A stretch of DNA of 64,000 nt from Sanderia malayensis (GCA_013076295.1 RQOL01000699.1:3472001-3536000), one strand, 5' to 3'. Positions 40,346 to 55,100 are shown, numbered from the stretch's first letter. Notes: generated from the letters alone by a model not told the origin. Numbers and translations are program-made.

Positions 40346-43300
40346 AAGTCCAGGAGATGTCATTGTATGCAACAAGTAACTGAATAAAATAAATTGGTCA
40401 TAGCAAAAACTTTTGTAATAATACTCAATATAAGTAATAATTTCACCAAACCATTACAAAAATAGCTTAAATCATTGTCCTCATTAGAAAGCACGGTGAA
40501 TGATGCAAAAATGTTAAAAAGTTAATAACAATGACTGTATACCCTACTAGGCTCGAACCAGCAACCACCGGCAGCCTGCCATGAAGATTGGAACACTCTG
40601 GTGTTTCTCTTCTCCAATTTCAATTCGGCCCGATTTCTGAGGAGTTTCTGATACCCAATTGGGTCTACCAAGGGCGGTCGTAGCTTGGTGGCTGAAATAT
40701 GATAGGGATATTATTTACATTGAACAGTTTGGATCTGAAATAAGTGCTGTTTCGTAATTCGAGGTCATTCAAAACGGGGTCAACGTCATTGTGAAACGTT
40801 CGAAGATCATCTTTCGAAGCATTGGGCGGACTTTGGTTTGGAATTGGTGCATAAATTGGACTATTTTCAAGGAATCCACCCCAGATCGAGACGAGGCGAG
40901 ATCTAACCCGGAAACAAATTGGACTCGTGTGAAATCGGAAGCGTTGTATGTTTTGTGCCTGCTTCATAAAGCTCGTTTCAAGTCAATAGTCTGGAAACAA
41001 AAAGGATTTTTAAAGATGTCTCGTGAAGCATGACTTACGTTTGGAACTTCCTTAATTAACACAAATGATGGCTGCTCTTTGGAATGTGGAAACCGAAATA
41101 TAGACCAAACATGTTAAAACATGACAAGATTACTTTATTATAAACGAATTTCAACATCTTGTCTTCCTTCTTGCTCGATAAACTGCAATTTGATATGATG
41201 AGCTGAGACTGAAAATACCAGACAAGTATCATTTGAAACCGAAGTTCGAAGGTTGAACATTATTGCAGGAAAAGCGTGAGTTTCTTGGCAACTTGTTATT
41301 CACTTTGTGATATTTCTTGGTATATTTGCAATTCAAAATATTCTTCCTCGTTATGTACACGAGCGATGCTTGCTCTGACAAGTACTTTCAACAGGTCTGG
41401 AGGTTAACTAACAGACTCTCCAATGCCACGAAGATGCTCTAGTTACAGAGCAGTAATTTGATGCAAGGGTAAAAATAGTTGTTTGGGACGAAGTTTTTTG
41501 TTCGTCGAGTTTTGTCTTGATACAGAAATAGGTCAGGCCTTTATTTTAATGTCATGAATATATCACAGTTATATATACTTAGGGACTTTGTTGTCACGAA
41601 AGTCGATTAAACTCATTTATCGAGAAACACTTTTTGCATTAAGTGCCAATTAACGCATCTATTAATAAATCACACGCAGGACTGCTTTACCGTGAAACGA
41701 ATTCGCTTTAAAGGGAAGCCTGTATATATGTCCTTTCCTTGTTGAATCTTAACAACAAATGTTCTTTTCTGAATCGCTCCGGAGTTTCCCCGGACTGTAG
41801 ATTAATTAAACGTCGTTTTTAAATGTGCCTAAACTGAAAAAGGAAGTGCTTTGTGGAACGTTCTCATTTCTGCTCAGACATAATTATTATTGCACGACAC
41901 TAGCTCAGCTTACAAGTTGATTTGCAGGTTTTTATAAGAAGCCGCTTTTAGAACCAAGGTTGCCAAGCATTCAAGAAACTTTATTATATTAAGCTAAAGA
42001 ATAATCAATAAACTTTAAAATGTTTATTCTTAAAAGAGAATACACATTGACTTTAGTTTGTACACGGTTTGGTCTCAGTAAATATCAAGTATTTTCTTGA
42101 TATTTGTTTGGAAAAAATTGTAATTTCTTATTTTGATATGCACTGGCTTTTTCATAACGACGTGGGTTTTAAATCCTTCCAAAAAAGCTCAACCTCGAAA
42201 CAATTAGGTAATTTTAGACTCCGAAAATAAGAAACCGAAACCGCCGAAACCTTTGGCACTAAAACGCCAAAATTTTCATGCCAAATTAAAACAGTTTTGC
42301 TACCATTGGTGATTCAAGATTCTCAGAAAAGTACGTGTTCTTACAGACGCAGGCCTTCTCGAGGAGACCTGCTTTGTCGCTTTGCAATTCATTTCCGAAT
42401 GAACTTTGTTTTCCATTTGACTTGCAAGATTTGTTTTTGATTATTCGAGAAATCTTTAGATAATGTGATGCTTTATCCCACGCAAATTCACAATATTGAA
42501 AGAAGAAACGGTCATGATAATCAATAGGGGAAACATCCTTTGCCCGCAAAGCAAATCAAAGCAAATCGGTTGGGTTTATCATTGCACAATACACTGTACA
42601 TTAATCACGTTTTGTCTTGATAAAATGAATTTAATGACGCACGTGTCGTGTGAATATGCCCAGGCCAATGACCATCATACAAGCAGGGCTGCGCATTCAA
42701 TATGGAAAGGGCCGGACAAGGCGGGCTTTAGCCCCCCCAATATTTGTGGTATTTGGTCAATTGACTTTTCATGCCCAAGCAAGATAAAAATGTAAAAATG
42801 TATAAAAATCTTTATCTTTACAAGTTCAATATATTTTCAAACACTTGTATGGGCAATATTTCTTTATTTCTCAAGTTTACATAAAATCAAAATACATAAC
42901 ATAGGATGTCGTCTTATGTTATGTTATGTAAAATTGAGCTATGTTGATTATGCAAAATCGACAAATTTCATAAAAGTGATTTCGCATTCCCCTTTGGTCT
43001 GGTTTGGTTCATGTGACGCTCATACCAAGGCGTGGTTTGTATTGTGCTAAGGTGAATGGTGTGGCCCGTAACATTTCCCTCACAGCTTTCCCAACCCCAA
43101 GCGCCCCCCACGATCCCTGCTGAATGCCATGGACAATTGTGAAACCTACAAATAGCCATGGAAATAGCTAACAACCAAACACTACAGTTCAACAATCGGA
43201 GTGTCCTAATGATGTAATGTTTGTGTCCTGTCTCTCTCTTCAATTTGATGTCATTTTGACCCGATAAAAGATGAACAAAAGACATAACTGGAATACCTAG

Positions 43301-43446
43301 TGTTATTTGGTATAAAGTCAAGAATTCAAAATTTAATTCAGCAAGACCACCAACACTCTATTTTTTATTATAAAGCCGACACAAGACGCAATCTGAGGTT
43401 TTTTATTATTTTCATAGGTTGTGTTTTGAACAAAAGAAAAGACAAG
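40346..43446. other. 3-kb spacer, no convincing gene
   Basis: AT-rich. A lone B-box-like GGTTCGAGCCTAG (minus strand, about 40550-40570) may be another tRNA-derived remnant. Open frames near 40.8, 42.4, 42.6 and 43.1 kb are under 120 residues, have no recognisable domain and no consistent splice partners. The next gene starts at 43447. Confidence 0.5.
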
Positions 43447-46400
43447 ATGTTTGGACCGAGGAAAGTTTTTCTTCTTGCTTATCTTATTAGTAAGTTTCAG
43501 TTTTGTTTCAATTTTTTCTGTTGTTCTAGTTTCAACGTCATATATATTATATCTCAAGATTAGACGTTTCAATTTTTAGTTTCAACTTTTGGTTTCCAGC
43601 GCTTTTTTTAGTTGTCAAAGTCAAATCAATGCATCTGTTAATTTCTTGTTGCTAATTGTATCGAATCGTAGCTTTATGGATTTCATATCTTATATCTGAT
43701 AAAAACATATAAAAAGTATAGCCATTGCTATGTGCGAGGTGAAATTGTCAAAATTCATGTCCCCACGATAAAATATGTCTGATTTCATTTTGTAAAGCAA
43801 ACTGCCTTACTCACCACTGACTAACCCATAATCTCATGTAAATCGATTCAAATTTTTAATGGAATAATTGTGGCTGTAATAATCTATCAAAATATAATTC
43901 TAATACAGTTTGTCCACAAGAGCATTCATTATGAAAGAAATGTTATTATCTGTTACGAAAAACCACAGATTCTTCAAATTCAGGATAATCTGATCTGTCG
44001 ATGTTAAAGAAAATTCCATGCTGTATTACATAGCTTGTTGTTTGACAATTAGCTGATGTCATTTTTTAGGTGTTTTGGTTCGTTCCCTTGGAACAAGCAA
44101 CTCAACCAGTGCAGTGACATCAACGTACCTGTTGAATGCATTTGAAAGCGAAACAATATCACTAATGGTAGCAGTTAACGATAACACTGCTTTATCTTCA
44201 ATAAAGATCGCGGAAACCTCATCCTCATACATTAGTACAAGTACCTTGAATGTTGAAACAAATCCTACAACTATTGAAATGAGCGCATTGACTATTGAAA
44301 CAAGCACTTCAACTGAAGGAACAAGCAGTTCAACTGTTGGAACAAGCAACTCAACTGATGGAACAAGCACTTCAGCTGTTGGAACAAGCAGTTCAACTGT
44401 TGGAACAAGCAACTCAACTGTTGGAACAAGCAGTTCAACTGAAGGAACAAGTAGTTCAACGGATGGAACAAGCAGTTCAACTGTTGGAACAAGCACTTCA
44501 ACTGTTGGAACAAGCACTTTGACTGTTGGAACAAGCACTTCAACTGTTGGAACAAGCACTTCAACTGAAGGAACAAGTAGTTCAGCGGATGGAACAAGCA
44601 GTTCAACTGTTGGAACAAGCACTTCAACTGTTGGAACAAGCACTTCAACTGTTGGAACAAGCAGTTCAACTGATGGAACAAGCAGTTCTGCGTTTTTTCA
44701 ATTGACTCCAACCAGCCAATTAGCAGATTCAGAAGGCACAACCAAAGTAGGTTCAACTAAACTGGTAACTTCACATGTTGCCACCTCTACTTCACGATCA
44801 AAGTACATTGAGCCAATATCGTCCACACAAGAGACATTAAACATCTTACCAACTTCTGTCCATTCCTCAATTTCAAACCAAACCACGAAAACTGCTTCTT
44901 CGCCAACAGACATGCGCACTACGACGTCTGCACACGCCAGTATTTCAACGAGGTATAGCATCGTCTCTGCTTCACCGACCAGAATCACACCAAGCCAGAT
45001 GGATACAACGACTTTGCATTACTCAGATAGAACTACTTCAAGCACAAGAAAAAGTTTCGTTGATCATAAAACACGTCAAACGACTCCTCTGGCGTCATCG
45101 ATAGCTGATAGCAGTATTGTTAGCACAAATGGAGTTAACACGAGTAGAACAAGCACGCGTGGCACGATCACGAGTGGCACGACCACGAGTGACACGAGCA
45201 CGAATATAACAAGCACGAGTGGCACGACCACGAGTATAACACTTAAAAGAAGTACTTTTAGAGCGAGCACAACTTCAATCAACAGCATAAGATCTATTTA
45301 TTCTTCTCTTCAAAACACAAGTCGGGTGCAGCAAAGTACAGAGGTCCAGACATCGTCTATGGCAGCTACACCCACCGCTTCTCGCAATGAAACGAAGTTG
45401 GTAGCAACACAATCGCCAATAGCATTGAACCAAAGTGTTGGGGCATCATCAACCTTTGAAGCTTATGCAATTAGCACAAGATCACGTTCTAGCTCAAGCG
45501 AATTTCAATTGACGTCATCGTTGGGATTCGTAAGCACGAACGAGGCTGGGTACTCTTTTTGGAGAACAGCAACAACAACAATGGTAAAGAAGATATCTCC
45601 AAGCAGCATTGCAAAATCCTCGAATATAATTCTACGAAATAGTTCTGTTGTGATTCCTGGAGATGGCCGAAAAGGCGAGAAGAATGCATTATCAGGTATG
45701 GAAAGCTTTGTTTCTTGGCCCCAATTTTCGGTCCGGAGATCGGTATGCTTTTGGAATTGAGTTTGTGCACAATTTGAGCCATAGAAGAAATCTAGGTACC
45801 AAGTAAAGTATCTCCAGTAAAGTGTAATATGTATATATCCAAGCCTAAAGGCCGTAAAGTTATACGCTCATAAATGAGCCATTATTATCCGATCCCTCGT
45901 TGTTTCCCCAGCCTCCTTTTGGTAGTCATCGTTACCGCTACGAGGCCAACCCTCCAGCGGCTTTTGGCAATACTACACCAAGATGACAACACAACGCTAT
46001 GCTGCTAAAGTACACCCAACGACATGTTTATATTTATTCAGCAAATATCGCTAAACTCTTTTAACTGTGTTTCTATTTCAGAAAGAACAATCATAATAAT
46101 ATCTGCCTGTTCAAGTGGTGGGTTTATATTACTCATCGTGGTTTTATGCTGTATTTTTTGCTCGAGAAGAAAAACAGCCAAGAAACAGAGGACTAAAAAG
46201 TAAGCTCAGCAACATTCTCTTTTTGTCGAAATATATAAATGGCTTAGTATTGCATTACATCACAGCTTTGTGGCTCTTTCGAGCCGTGGCGCGCCAAGCC
46301 ATGAGTTGATGGACAGATCAGTTTTAAAAACACAACGGCGTTATAAGTTGAGCGATGAGCTGATAAAAAGACACAACTGCGTATAAAAAGTCCTAAGGAT

Positions 46401-47343
46401 AATGTTTATAAAAGTAGCTACTAGGCTTTAAAATTGCCAAAAGCAATGGAAATTTAATAATAACGAGAAGTCTTGGGACTTGGGAAAAATTTAGTATTGT
46501 TTTAAAAAGGTGTGTTGTTCATCTCTCTTGCTTGTTTTTGATAGTGTGACGTCAAAAAATCACTTTACTTTCAGGAAACGAAAAAACGAAGAATTGGACA
46601 ATTTTCCGGAAGCTGGAACACTTGATTGGGGCTTAAAATGGAGGGCCATGAAAGATCAGGACACATTCAGAAAGAAAAAAGGAAATAATGCAAATCTCGT
46701 TGGACTATATGGAGATGGCAACAACGGATTTCTTTCCGAGTTAGATGACGATGAGCCGAAACGAAATTCAATTTTGGACATGTCAAACGTCGCTGAAACA
46801 AGTTTGAATAGCACGAATCTCAACAAGGCTAATAGCAATGGTGATATACCAAGATGCAAGAGCTTCTCTGATGGTGGCTTATCAAGCGAGCGAAGCGAAA
46901 GAAGCGATGAATCGTTGATCGAACTGATTCACAAAAGTAAACAAAGCAGCGTTATTGGCGCTAATGACGACAATGAAGACTACAACGACGAAGAAGGCGA
47001 AGAACAATCGGGCCTAATCGATTTGACCAAAGTAGCATCGGTAACGTCGTCATCTATTTTACGAGAAATGGACGGAAATAAAAAAACCTCATTGACGAGT
47101 TTTAGCACTGATAGTACCTCGATATCATTCGCTCCTCCGCGATCTAAGGGGAAGATGAGCAGTTTTGGATCCTTTGATGATGGGCAGAAAAACAACGGAT
47201 CAGTTGAAATTAAAATTGATAAAGATTTACCGGAAGATGACGAGGTATTCGCTTCGGAGACAAATGAACCTAATTCTGCAGGACAGAAATCGCAGCCTCA
47301 TTCGAGCGTAAATTTAAATGAAACCGAGGCATCAGAAGCTTAG
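43447..47343 (+). CDS. Mucin-like single-pass membrane protein
   Basis: No known orthologue recognised. Exons: 43447-43489, 44070-45695, 46082-46199, 46575-47343; 851 residues with closed phases. The first exon encodes a signal-peptide start, MFGPRKVFLLAYLIS. Residues about 20-550 are Ser/Thr-rich, with 19 copies of a 7-residue GTSTSTV-type repeat, consistent with a densely O-glycosylated extended ectodomain. The third exon encodes the membrane helix (TIIIISACSSGGFILLIVVL, then CCIFC) and a basic stop-transfer CSRRKTAKKQ. The last exon encodes an acidic, Ser-rich cytoplasmic tail of about 265 residues (SSERSERSDESLIELI, EDYNDEEGEEQSG) without a known domain. If the third intron is retained, the frame stops at once (AAG TAA), giving a tailless form. 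A surface or adhesion role is inferred only from architecture. Confidence 0.78.
44297..44692 (+). repeat. 21-base coding tandem repeat (GTSTSTV x19)
   Basis: Nineteen 21-base units (GGAACAAGCACTTCAACTGTT and variants) encode ETSTSTE, then GTSSSTV, GTSNSTD, GTSTSAV and so on. The variable last residue is V, E or D. Because 21 is divisible by three, several other frames on both strands stay open across it; those are artefacts. Confidence 0.95.
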
Positions 47344-49128
47344 TTTTTTGGTGATAAACATGATTAATTCTGTTATAATTATGCTTACCAACTCTCTATA
47401 TTAGTAGGGTTTGTTCGCACAAGCGCTGGGCTTAAACTCAGTCAGTAAATCGATAGTTTAGGTATGCATGTTGGTAAAATTAGTTCAAAACTTTACGAGA
47501 CTTTGTAATTTCTTTAATTTTAATACCTTATCACCAAGAAACCCATAGACGTCCCCTTAATAAATCACGTGTGCACTTGATAATATATTAACGCTCTCAG
47601 CGTTTGTTACAATCTTGAAGGTGTTAGGCCTGATTTATGGATGAAGCAATACATTGATTAAAATTCATCGAAATTGTCCTAAACTTGCGACAAGACGAAA
47701 TTCGCCCAAGTGTTAGCTAAAGGGCCAAAAGTTACCTACCGTAACTAAAAATATATGTTTGTAATTCTTCTTAGAGTGTAAAGGAAAGAAACCATTCATT
47801 GTTTATTTTTGGACCTGTGCAAAATTTGTGTTTCTTTCGCATGTTTCAAATCTCTTAAATACGCAATTAGAACAAAACTAAAATACAACACACTCACTTC
47901 GATTTGTTTCCGGTCTTAATTCGTCAAAATAGAATCTTTTTCCAGTTCAAATCCGCGTTGTATGCTTCAAAATCATATCTCTTCCATAACTTCTTAAACT
48001 GAAAATAACTTAAAATGACTTGACAGGAAGACGTTGCCAGATAAAGCGCATGGTTTATTAGAATCCCACGGGGCATAATTTCACTGAAATGTTTTAATTT
48101 CGTGCAAGGGTTCAAACCCAAACGAACGAAGTTCAAAACATGCCCTTTTGTGACTATTAACTTCACAAAGAAGATTGCAAAGCAAACGTGCTGAAAAATA
48201 GATTTTTATTCTCAACAATACGCAGTGAAGATTACCTAAAGCTTCATTATATTTATCACGGAGTGAAAACTATCAAAAACTGCTAAATTAAAAATGCTAA
48301 GCAGGGCTTTTCATACAAAGATGCACCCTTCACAAAGACAATGCATTCAAATTATTTCTCCACTAATTAGAAGACATTTTTAGTATTGCTTTGAATGAAG
48401 CATGTGTAAAAAATTAAATACTTAAATTAGGTAACGATAAAGCATCCCTAAACAACCTTTTAAACATGTAATATTCACAACTTTAACTAATTATATAATC
48501 CTGGTACTAAATCACATATTTCAAGAAATGATCATCGATAATAAATATTTACAAAAACTTCGCAGTGTTTAAAACTACAGCTGCAAATAAATAATGCTAG
48601 CAAAGCATAAATCTCTGCGACATGTTGTTCAAAGTTTTCACAAGATCTACTAAAACAAACAACGTGCACAAGATGTAAGTGCAATTGTAATGTAAAATAG
48701 TTATCTACCACGTGAAAGATGCTAATCTATCACGTGAAAGGTCGTTTGACATAATGACAAAACGTGGAAGCTTCAATCAAGCTAATAAGAACCACATTTG
48801 TTGGTATAAATCAGAAAGATAGTAGGACAAACATGCTGCTAATTTTCATTCCAGATGCTGTGAAATCCGAAATGAAAAAAGCAAATTTGTGTACCCACCA
48901 CCTTCTTACAAAAATCTTCTATTCTATGCATATCAACATAGCTCATTCAACCAAACATTGGATTGAAGGTATTAGTAACAATAAATAAATAACAATATTA
49001 ATGTATATAAAACTCAGTTTTAAAAAATCCCAAATACCCGATAAACTTTTCACTTCTTTTGCTGCATACTTCATCGACAATTTCATATGGATATTTCTCG
49101 AGAACAATGAATTTCAATTCTCACTTTT
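47344..49128. other. Convergent spacer
   Basis: Lies between the 3' ends of the mucin-like gene (plus) and the GCC/coiled-coil gene (minus). Very AT-rich; the short frames are unsupported. It should hold both 3' UTRs. Confidence 0.5.
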
Positions 49129-52100
49129 TTATTGCTTCTTTGTTTTTCTTTGCTTGTTACCCATGGCAGACTCCAATTTTCTTCTGCTCTGCTTAATGCG
49201 TTCATCGGCAGGCCTAGCCTTGTGGTAATCAAGCTGTGTCTTTTTATCCTTGATCTCCTTGCTGTACGTTTGCAGGCGTCTACTCTTCTCTGATTTGGCT
49301 ACCGTAACCTGAGCCAACTGCGCACGCACTGCATTGAGTTTGCTGTAACTCGTCTTTATCAACGTGTTAATCTGCGAGTAATCCGCGCTTGCTTCGTTCG
49401 CGGATCTGGCCGTGTCCGTTTGGGCAGCGATTTCGGATTCGAGTGAGCAAACCTCTTCGGTCAATTCGACGGATTGCTTGCTGAGGCCGACAAACTCTTG
49501 GTTCAAAATATCCGTCTTCTCTTCCAGTTCCTCGATTTGAGTCTGTAATGGAAGAGAATAGTCATTGAGTTGCATTGCTGGGTGCACTGGATTGAAATTA
49601 TACCGAAGACAGATGAAGCAAATGAAAATGGAGCCAAGCCGAAACAACAAAGGTTAAGACAAGAAAAAATAGCGCAAGCCAAGCCAAAGTGAATCAAGCC
49701 AAGCCAAGCCAACTAAGCTAAGTCAAGTCAAGCCAAGCCAAGCCAAGCCAAGCCAAGCCAAGCCAAGCCAAGCCAAGCTAAGTCAAGTCAAGTCAAGCCA
49801 AGCTAAGCCAAGATAAGATAGGGCAAATAAAGACAAGCCAAGGCAAGATAAACTACAGTAAAGAAAAAAGAGTATAAAAAAGACATTATTGGAGTATGAT
49901 AACCCAACATAAACATATCAAAATAGATTAAAGCAAAATAAAGCAAATGACAATCAAAGGCGAAAAAGCCATTCCAAAAAGTTACGGAATAAAATGAATG
50001 AAAAAAGACAACATTAGTAATATTATGCAAAATCAAATACCTCTAAGAATGATTGATAAAGATCTTCCCCACCATCACCTCTTGTCCGCGTTGTTGCTGG
50101 CCTATTTGGCAACAACGACAGTGCTGTTGCAGACCTTGCCAGTGCCAAATTACGAGATGCCTGGCGAGAAGCATCACGTGTCATTAACGTACCACGTGTT
50201 GGCAAATATCTCGTCACAGGTCTGTTGTCGTCGTCTCGTTTCGATGCAGTCAGCTCTTGCAGCCTCTTATCGATCTCAGTCTCGGTTCCCTGCAAACGAG
50301 AGGTCTTCACTTTGTCCTCAATGTCACCGAGGAAAGTGCGAAGTTTATTGCTGACGACGAAATCAGTGTATTTCGTAAGTCTGTGGAACATGACTTGCTG
50401 GTTGAAATGGACGCTGTTGTTGGCACTGCGTAGGAGCTTCGTATCAAGCAATTCATCGATGACGTTCTGTCGATCAACTTCATTGTGCGCGTCACCAAAT
50501 ACGGATTCCAATACGAATGTTCCGGCGTCCTCGAGTCTCGCAGTTTCCTCAGGGAAGGAGAACATTGCGGAGGCCAATGCGTTGGAGCGTTTGTAGCGTG
50601 CAAAGAACAGATCATTGCAGACAACGCCGAGGGCCTTATAGAACTCTTTGACAAAGCCAGGATCCGAATCATCGTTCATGTCTTTGATTTTGATGTGAGA
50701 CAGCGTGTGAACGAGAACGAGAATGAATTCACCAACGGACTCTAATCTATCTCGCCTCATGTACAGGATCTTGTTGTTTGCATCGTAGAAGAATGAATTT
50801 CTGTATGCGTTTCTCGCCATCTGACTGTTCGGAGGGAGTTTGTCAGCTAGCAACACGTTGACTGGTTGGTGGTAGCACTGCACGACAAGCAGGTCGGCAA
50901 CGAAGCAGGCGAATTTGTAAACGATGAATTCGCGAGCGCTGATCACGTCTAAATCAACAGGCACAAGCTCCTCGTCACTGCTGAATAATGTCTCGTCCTT
51001 AATGTCCATGAAACACTCTGCAGGAATAAAACAAATAGTTTCAGCAAACATGGTATTTTGGCTCTGAAATTAACTACAGTTATGAAATATGGAGACATGG
51101 GATACCTAGGAGGATGGAGTTGGTGAGACTTTGAGCCGTCGAGGGTCACACACAAAACTCTTGCAAAGAGAATCGAAATCAGGAAAGAAACAAAATCGAG
51201 TTGAAGCACAGTTCACTATTTGAAATCAAGCTACGGTTTCAATAAAAGCTAGACGTCCATCCATTTGTCTTTTTGGTACACTGATAAGCCATGGTATTTG
51301 TTAATGAACATTGTCAGCCACAGGTTGGCAATTCCTAAACATCAAAGAGTGAGATCACCCCCCGGAATAGCTTGGTTTCACAGTGTGTATCAATGGTCAA
51401 TGACGACAATCCAGGGATGACAGTGTATACGAAATATATCAACTCATACCATCATTCGATTTGTTCTTCTTTCCAGCGAATCCACCACCAGACACCATGT
51501 CCTTGATATCTTGCAACTTCTGGTACAGCGGTGATGACATCAACAACGACGTCAACTCTCCATCGGTCAACGGAGCCGCCATTCGGTATGCGGCAGGCAT
51601 TTCTTGCGATGCCTTTGCTGCTGTCACTGGCACATCTGGCTCTGCTGCGGCCTGCACAAGGGTATCGACATTGATTGTCTCCTTTAGAATCAAAGTCTCG
51701 TCCGATTTCACCTGCTCATTTTCCGACTCCAGTTTCTCAGAGAAATCTTTGATGTTCTCCTCCGACTTCTCTTCCAAGTCTCGCAATTTTGCCTTCATCT
51801 TCTCTTCCCGTTTCTTTCTCAGACGTTCTTCCAACGAGCTCTGCATTCGCATTCTATCCGCGTCCATTTTGCTCATCAACTTGGCAAGATCTTTGCTGTG
51901 TTCTCTCAGCAGCGCTTCCTGTTCCTCCTTGCCGCCTCCTTGTTGGCTCAACCTGTCAATCTCTTGCTTAGCCTTCAGTTTCTTCTCCTTGAGTAGAGCC
52001 TCCTTGCGCTGGTTCAAAGCGAGAACAGCTTTCTCATTCTTCATTCTCTCTTCTTCCATTTCCTTATTCAATACCTCGTTAAACTGACCCAACTCTTCTT

Positions 52101-55100
52101 CAAATCTTCTCTGCTCTTCTTGCTCAAATTCTGTCAAAGAACAGCAATCATACACAATGAAACATTACGAAGATATTTACAACGGAACATTGGATTAAAA
52201 CAAGCTTTGACAACTAAGCAAATACACAAGACAAAGCAGGATATACCCATCTTTTCCCTGGCCCCAACAACACTGAGCCAACATTACTTCCTAAGCAATC
52301 AAATGATTTTCTCACATTTCCATAACCATCTAAGTCTATAATTCCTCATATAAAGAATATAATTCCGCACGGGAATACCTGTATCATGCTTGCAAGACAG
52401 AAAAGAAAAATTTATATAAAAAGAGTGCAAATACTAGCCACAAACCTTCCATTTCCAGTCTTGTTCTTTCTTCATTTTCTTTTCTCTTCTCTTCGAGGTT
52501 GTTCTTGATTTCTGCTAACTGCCTTGCATTCTCATTGGCCTGTTCAATGGTTCTTTGATGCTCAGCTGCTTGATCAGGTGACAGTTCATTTAAGCATTCA
52601 GCAAATTCCTAATAAAAAACAAAGCGCTTGTTAACTCTAAAATACCATTGAATCTCAATACCTCAAAGACTAGCTTCAATTAAAACTCATCGATCCATCG
52701 AGAGTCTCTTTTTAATGATTTTGAATTGCTTTATACATGCTTCAAGCTTGAAAAATGTACAAGAAATCTGTCAGGCAATAAACTTACCTTGTAATGTTTT
52801 TCCTTGAGCTCAAGTTTAGCACGTGCATATCTTAGTTCCCAATCGGAGAGAGCAGTACGTTGTAAGCTTTTCTTCTCCTCAGCTTGTTTTCTTTCCAAAG
52901 AGCTCATTTCAATTGACTGTTGGTTGAACAATTGGCCCCTTCTTTGCTGCAACTCATCATCGCTTAGCCCTTCATCTATTGAGAAAAGATCCAATTACAT
53001 TGCATGAAGAAAAACTGTATAAACATACATATCATAAGAAACATAAGCATAAGAAACATCATGCATAATATGAAGACCACTATATATAAACTTCAAATTT
53101 CAGCAGCAACTAATAAACGAAAATTGCAAAGAATCAAAGAAATTAAATACTAAACTCTTACCTTCCAATGCCCTGAGCTCAGCTTCATGCTTGGCTCTCA
53201 AATCGTCCTTCTCTTGCAAATGTTTCTCATCCAAATGAGACAAGGCTGCCTCGATTTCAACCCTTCGTTCCTCAGCAAACGTGTTCTCCAAATCAGAGAG
53301 CTCCTGCCTGTGGCGTTTATCAAGAATCTGAAACACAACCAAACCATTACTAAGTATTTGGCACGGTGGTTATATCAACTATATCATATTGCATAAGAGT
53401 TATATCAACTACTATTTGGCACGATGGTTATATCAACTACTTATGCAATACACATGATAATCATGTTGTCATGGCATGAATACAAGAGTTACACGTTGAC
53501 AGGTCTGAGAAAGCTTATTTTTACCTTCCTGATGATAAACTCTCCACTTTCAGAACCATGCTCGCGGATTGCATCTAATATTGCCTCTTTCTCTGCCTTT
53601 CTTATCTAAAAATAACCCAAAGCAAATCAGCCATTAGACACAGCTTGCTACGTTAATAAGATCACTAAGTAAAAACGAAAGGGTTGGTAGTATAGTATTC
53701 TTCTACATGAGAAACAATGACGCATTAAAACTGAGCTAGATTCATGAGGAGAGTAGCAAGGGTGGAAGAAAAGGGTAACAACATTATTGAAGCTGTCTAA
53801 ACTCCTTCAAAGAGGACAGCAACTATCAAAAATCACAAGTAAAAAATCGTTGATAGATCTTAGAAGTATAGAAGACGATGCAGTCAAAAGACAATTGTAT
53901 ACTAACAGCTGCAGAATGAGTATCAGCAATTTCTTTCTTCTGCTCGAGCAGCTCTTTTGCCATTTCGACTTCTTGTTTTCTTTTCAACGCCTCTTCTTTT
54001 TGCCTTCTTCTTTCTGCAAGCTTGTTCTTCAAATTGTTCTGATGCTTATTCTTCTCTGAATCCAGTTTGTCCATCAAGTCGTCCAGTTCACGCTGGTGGT
54101 TCGCAATCAACTAAAACAAAAGAAAATCTACCATATGAGACACAGAGATATAGTCTCGTAACGGACACATATAAGAGCAAGAGACATCTTCTTATAAAAT
54201 ACCTGCTGTAAGAAGCATTTTCTCTCAAAAAATACACAGTAAAAATATCTTCTCGCAAGAAACATACAATAGTGCGGGACGTCGATTTAAAAGAGACATA
54301 CGTTCAAAGACTTTCAACCTTATGGATAATATAGTTTCCGAAATACAAAAGTGGTATATCCAGGTACAACTGAACACAAAACATACCCTTCTCGAATCGT
54401 CAGTACCCATGTCATCCCTTGATGACAATTCGACTGATTGTCTGTTTCTTGTCTCGCGTATAGCACGCTTGCGATAAGCCTCGAATTCACGCAGCCTCTT
54501 GTCTTCCTCCTCTTTAGCCTCCTTCTCAAGTCGTTCAATGAGTTTGACTGTCTTGTTCTCCTGCAACTCTTTAAGCTCTTCCAAAGTTCGTTCTTGCTCC
54601 CTTTTCAAAGCCTGCATTAAAAAGACAATGAGATGCCTCAACAATGAAAGACTTCACAATAAATTTGATTCAAATTTGCCTGCGTATGCGATAATTATTT
54701 AAACTACACAAGGCCGACACAAGACATATTTTAGCCAAATGCTGCTAAGAAAGTTCACGTAGAAAAGGCTAAAACAAACTACAATCATGCAAAACTGACG
54801 AAAGTCAACATAAAAACATGGGTTAACGAGGCTGAGACCAGCTACTTCCAAAAGACGCTGATGTAAGCAACAATAGAACGACAATGATCGAAAGCCAGAA
54901 CCACACTGACCTGTATTTCAATGGTGTCTTTTGAAACAACAATATCTGGTATAGCAATATCCTCCATGTCCTTTGGCTTGCTGTCAAGGACCAATTGACT
55001 TTGCTCCTCCAAAATTCTCTGCTGCGCATCGTCCTTTGCTCGCCTGTTCACGTCTTGTTCCCGTCGAGCCTTGCGAGCTGCGAGCTTGGCCTGGATTAAG

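Noticed and set aside
42286..43321. Open frames of 87-117 residues in the 3-kb spacer
   Set aside because: No recognisable family, no coding-like composition contrast and no coherent splice sites.
44059..44756. Long minus-strand open frames (194 and 154 residues) and a second plus-strand frame across 44.3-44.7 kb
   Set aside because: They exist only because the 21-base repeat is open in several frames. The Ser/Thr frame has the signal peptide, the membrane helix and consistent splice phases.
51461..52087. 208-residue plus-strand Ser/Phe-rich frame
   Set aside because: Antisense of a Glu/Lys-rich coiled-coil exon; such exons are commonly open on the other strand as Phe/Ser.
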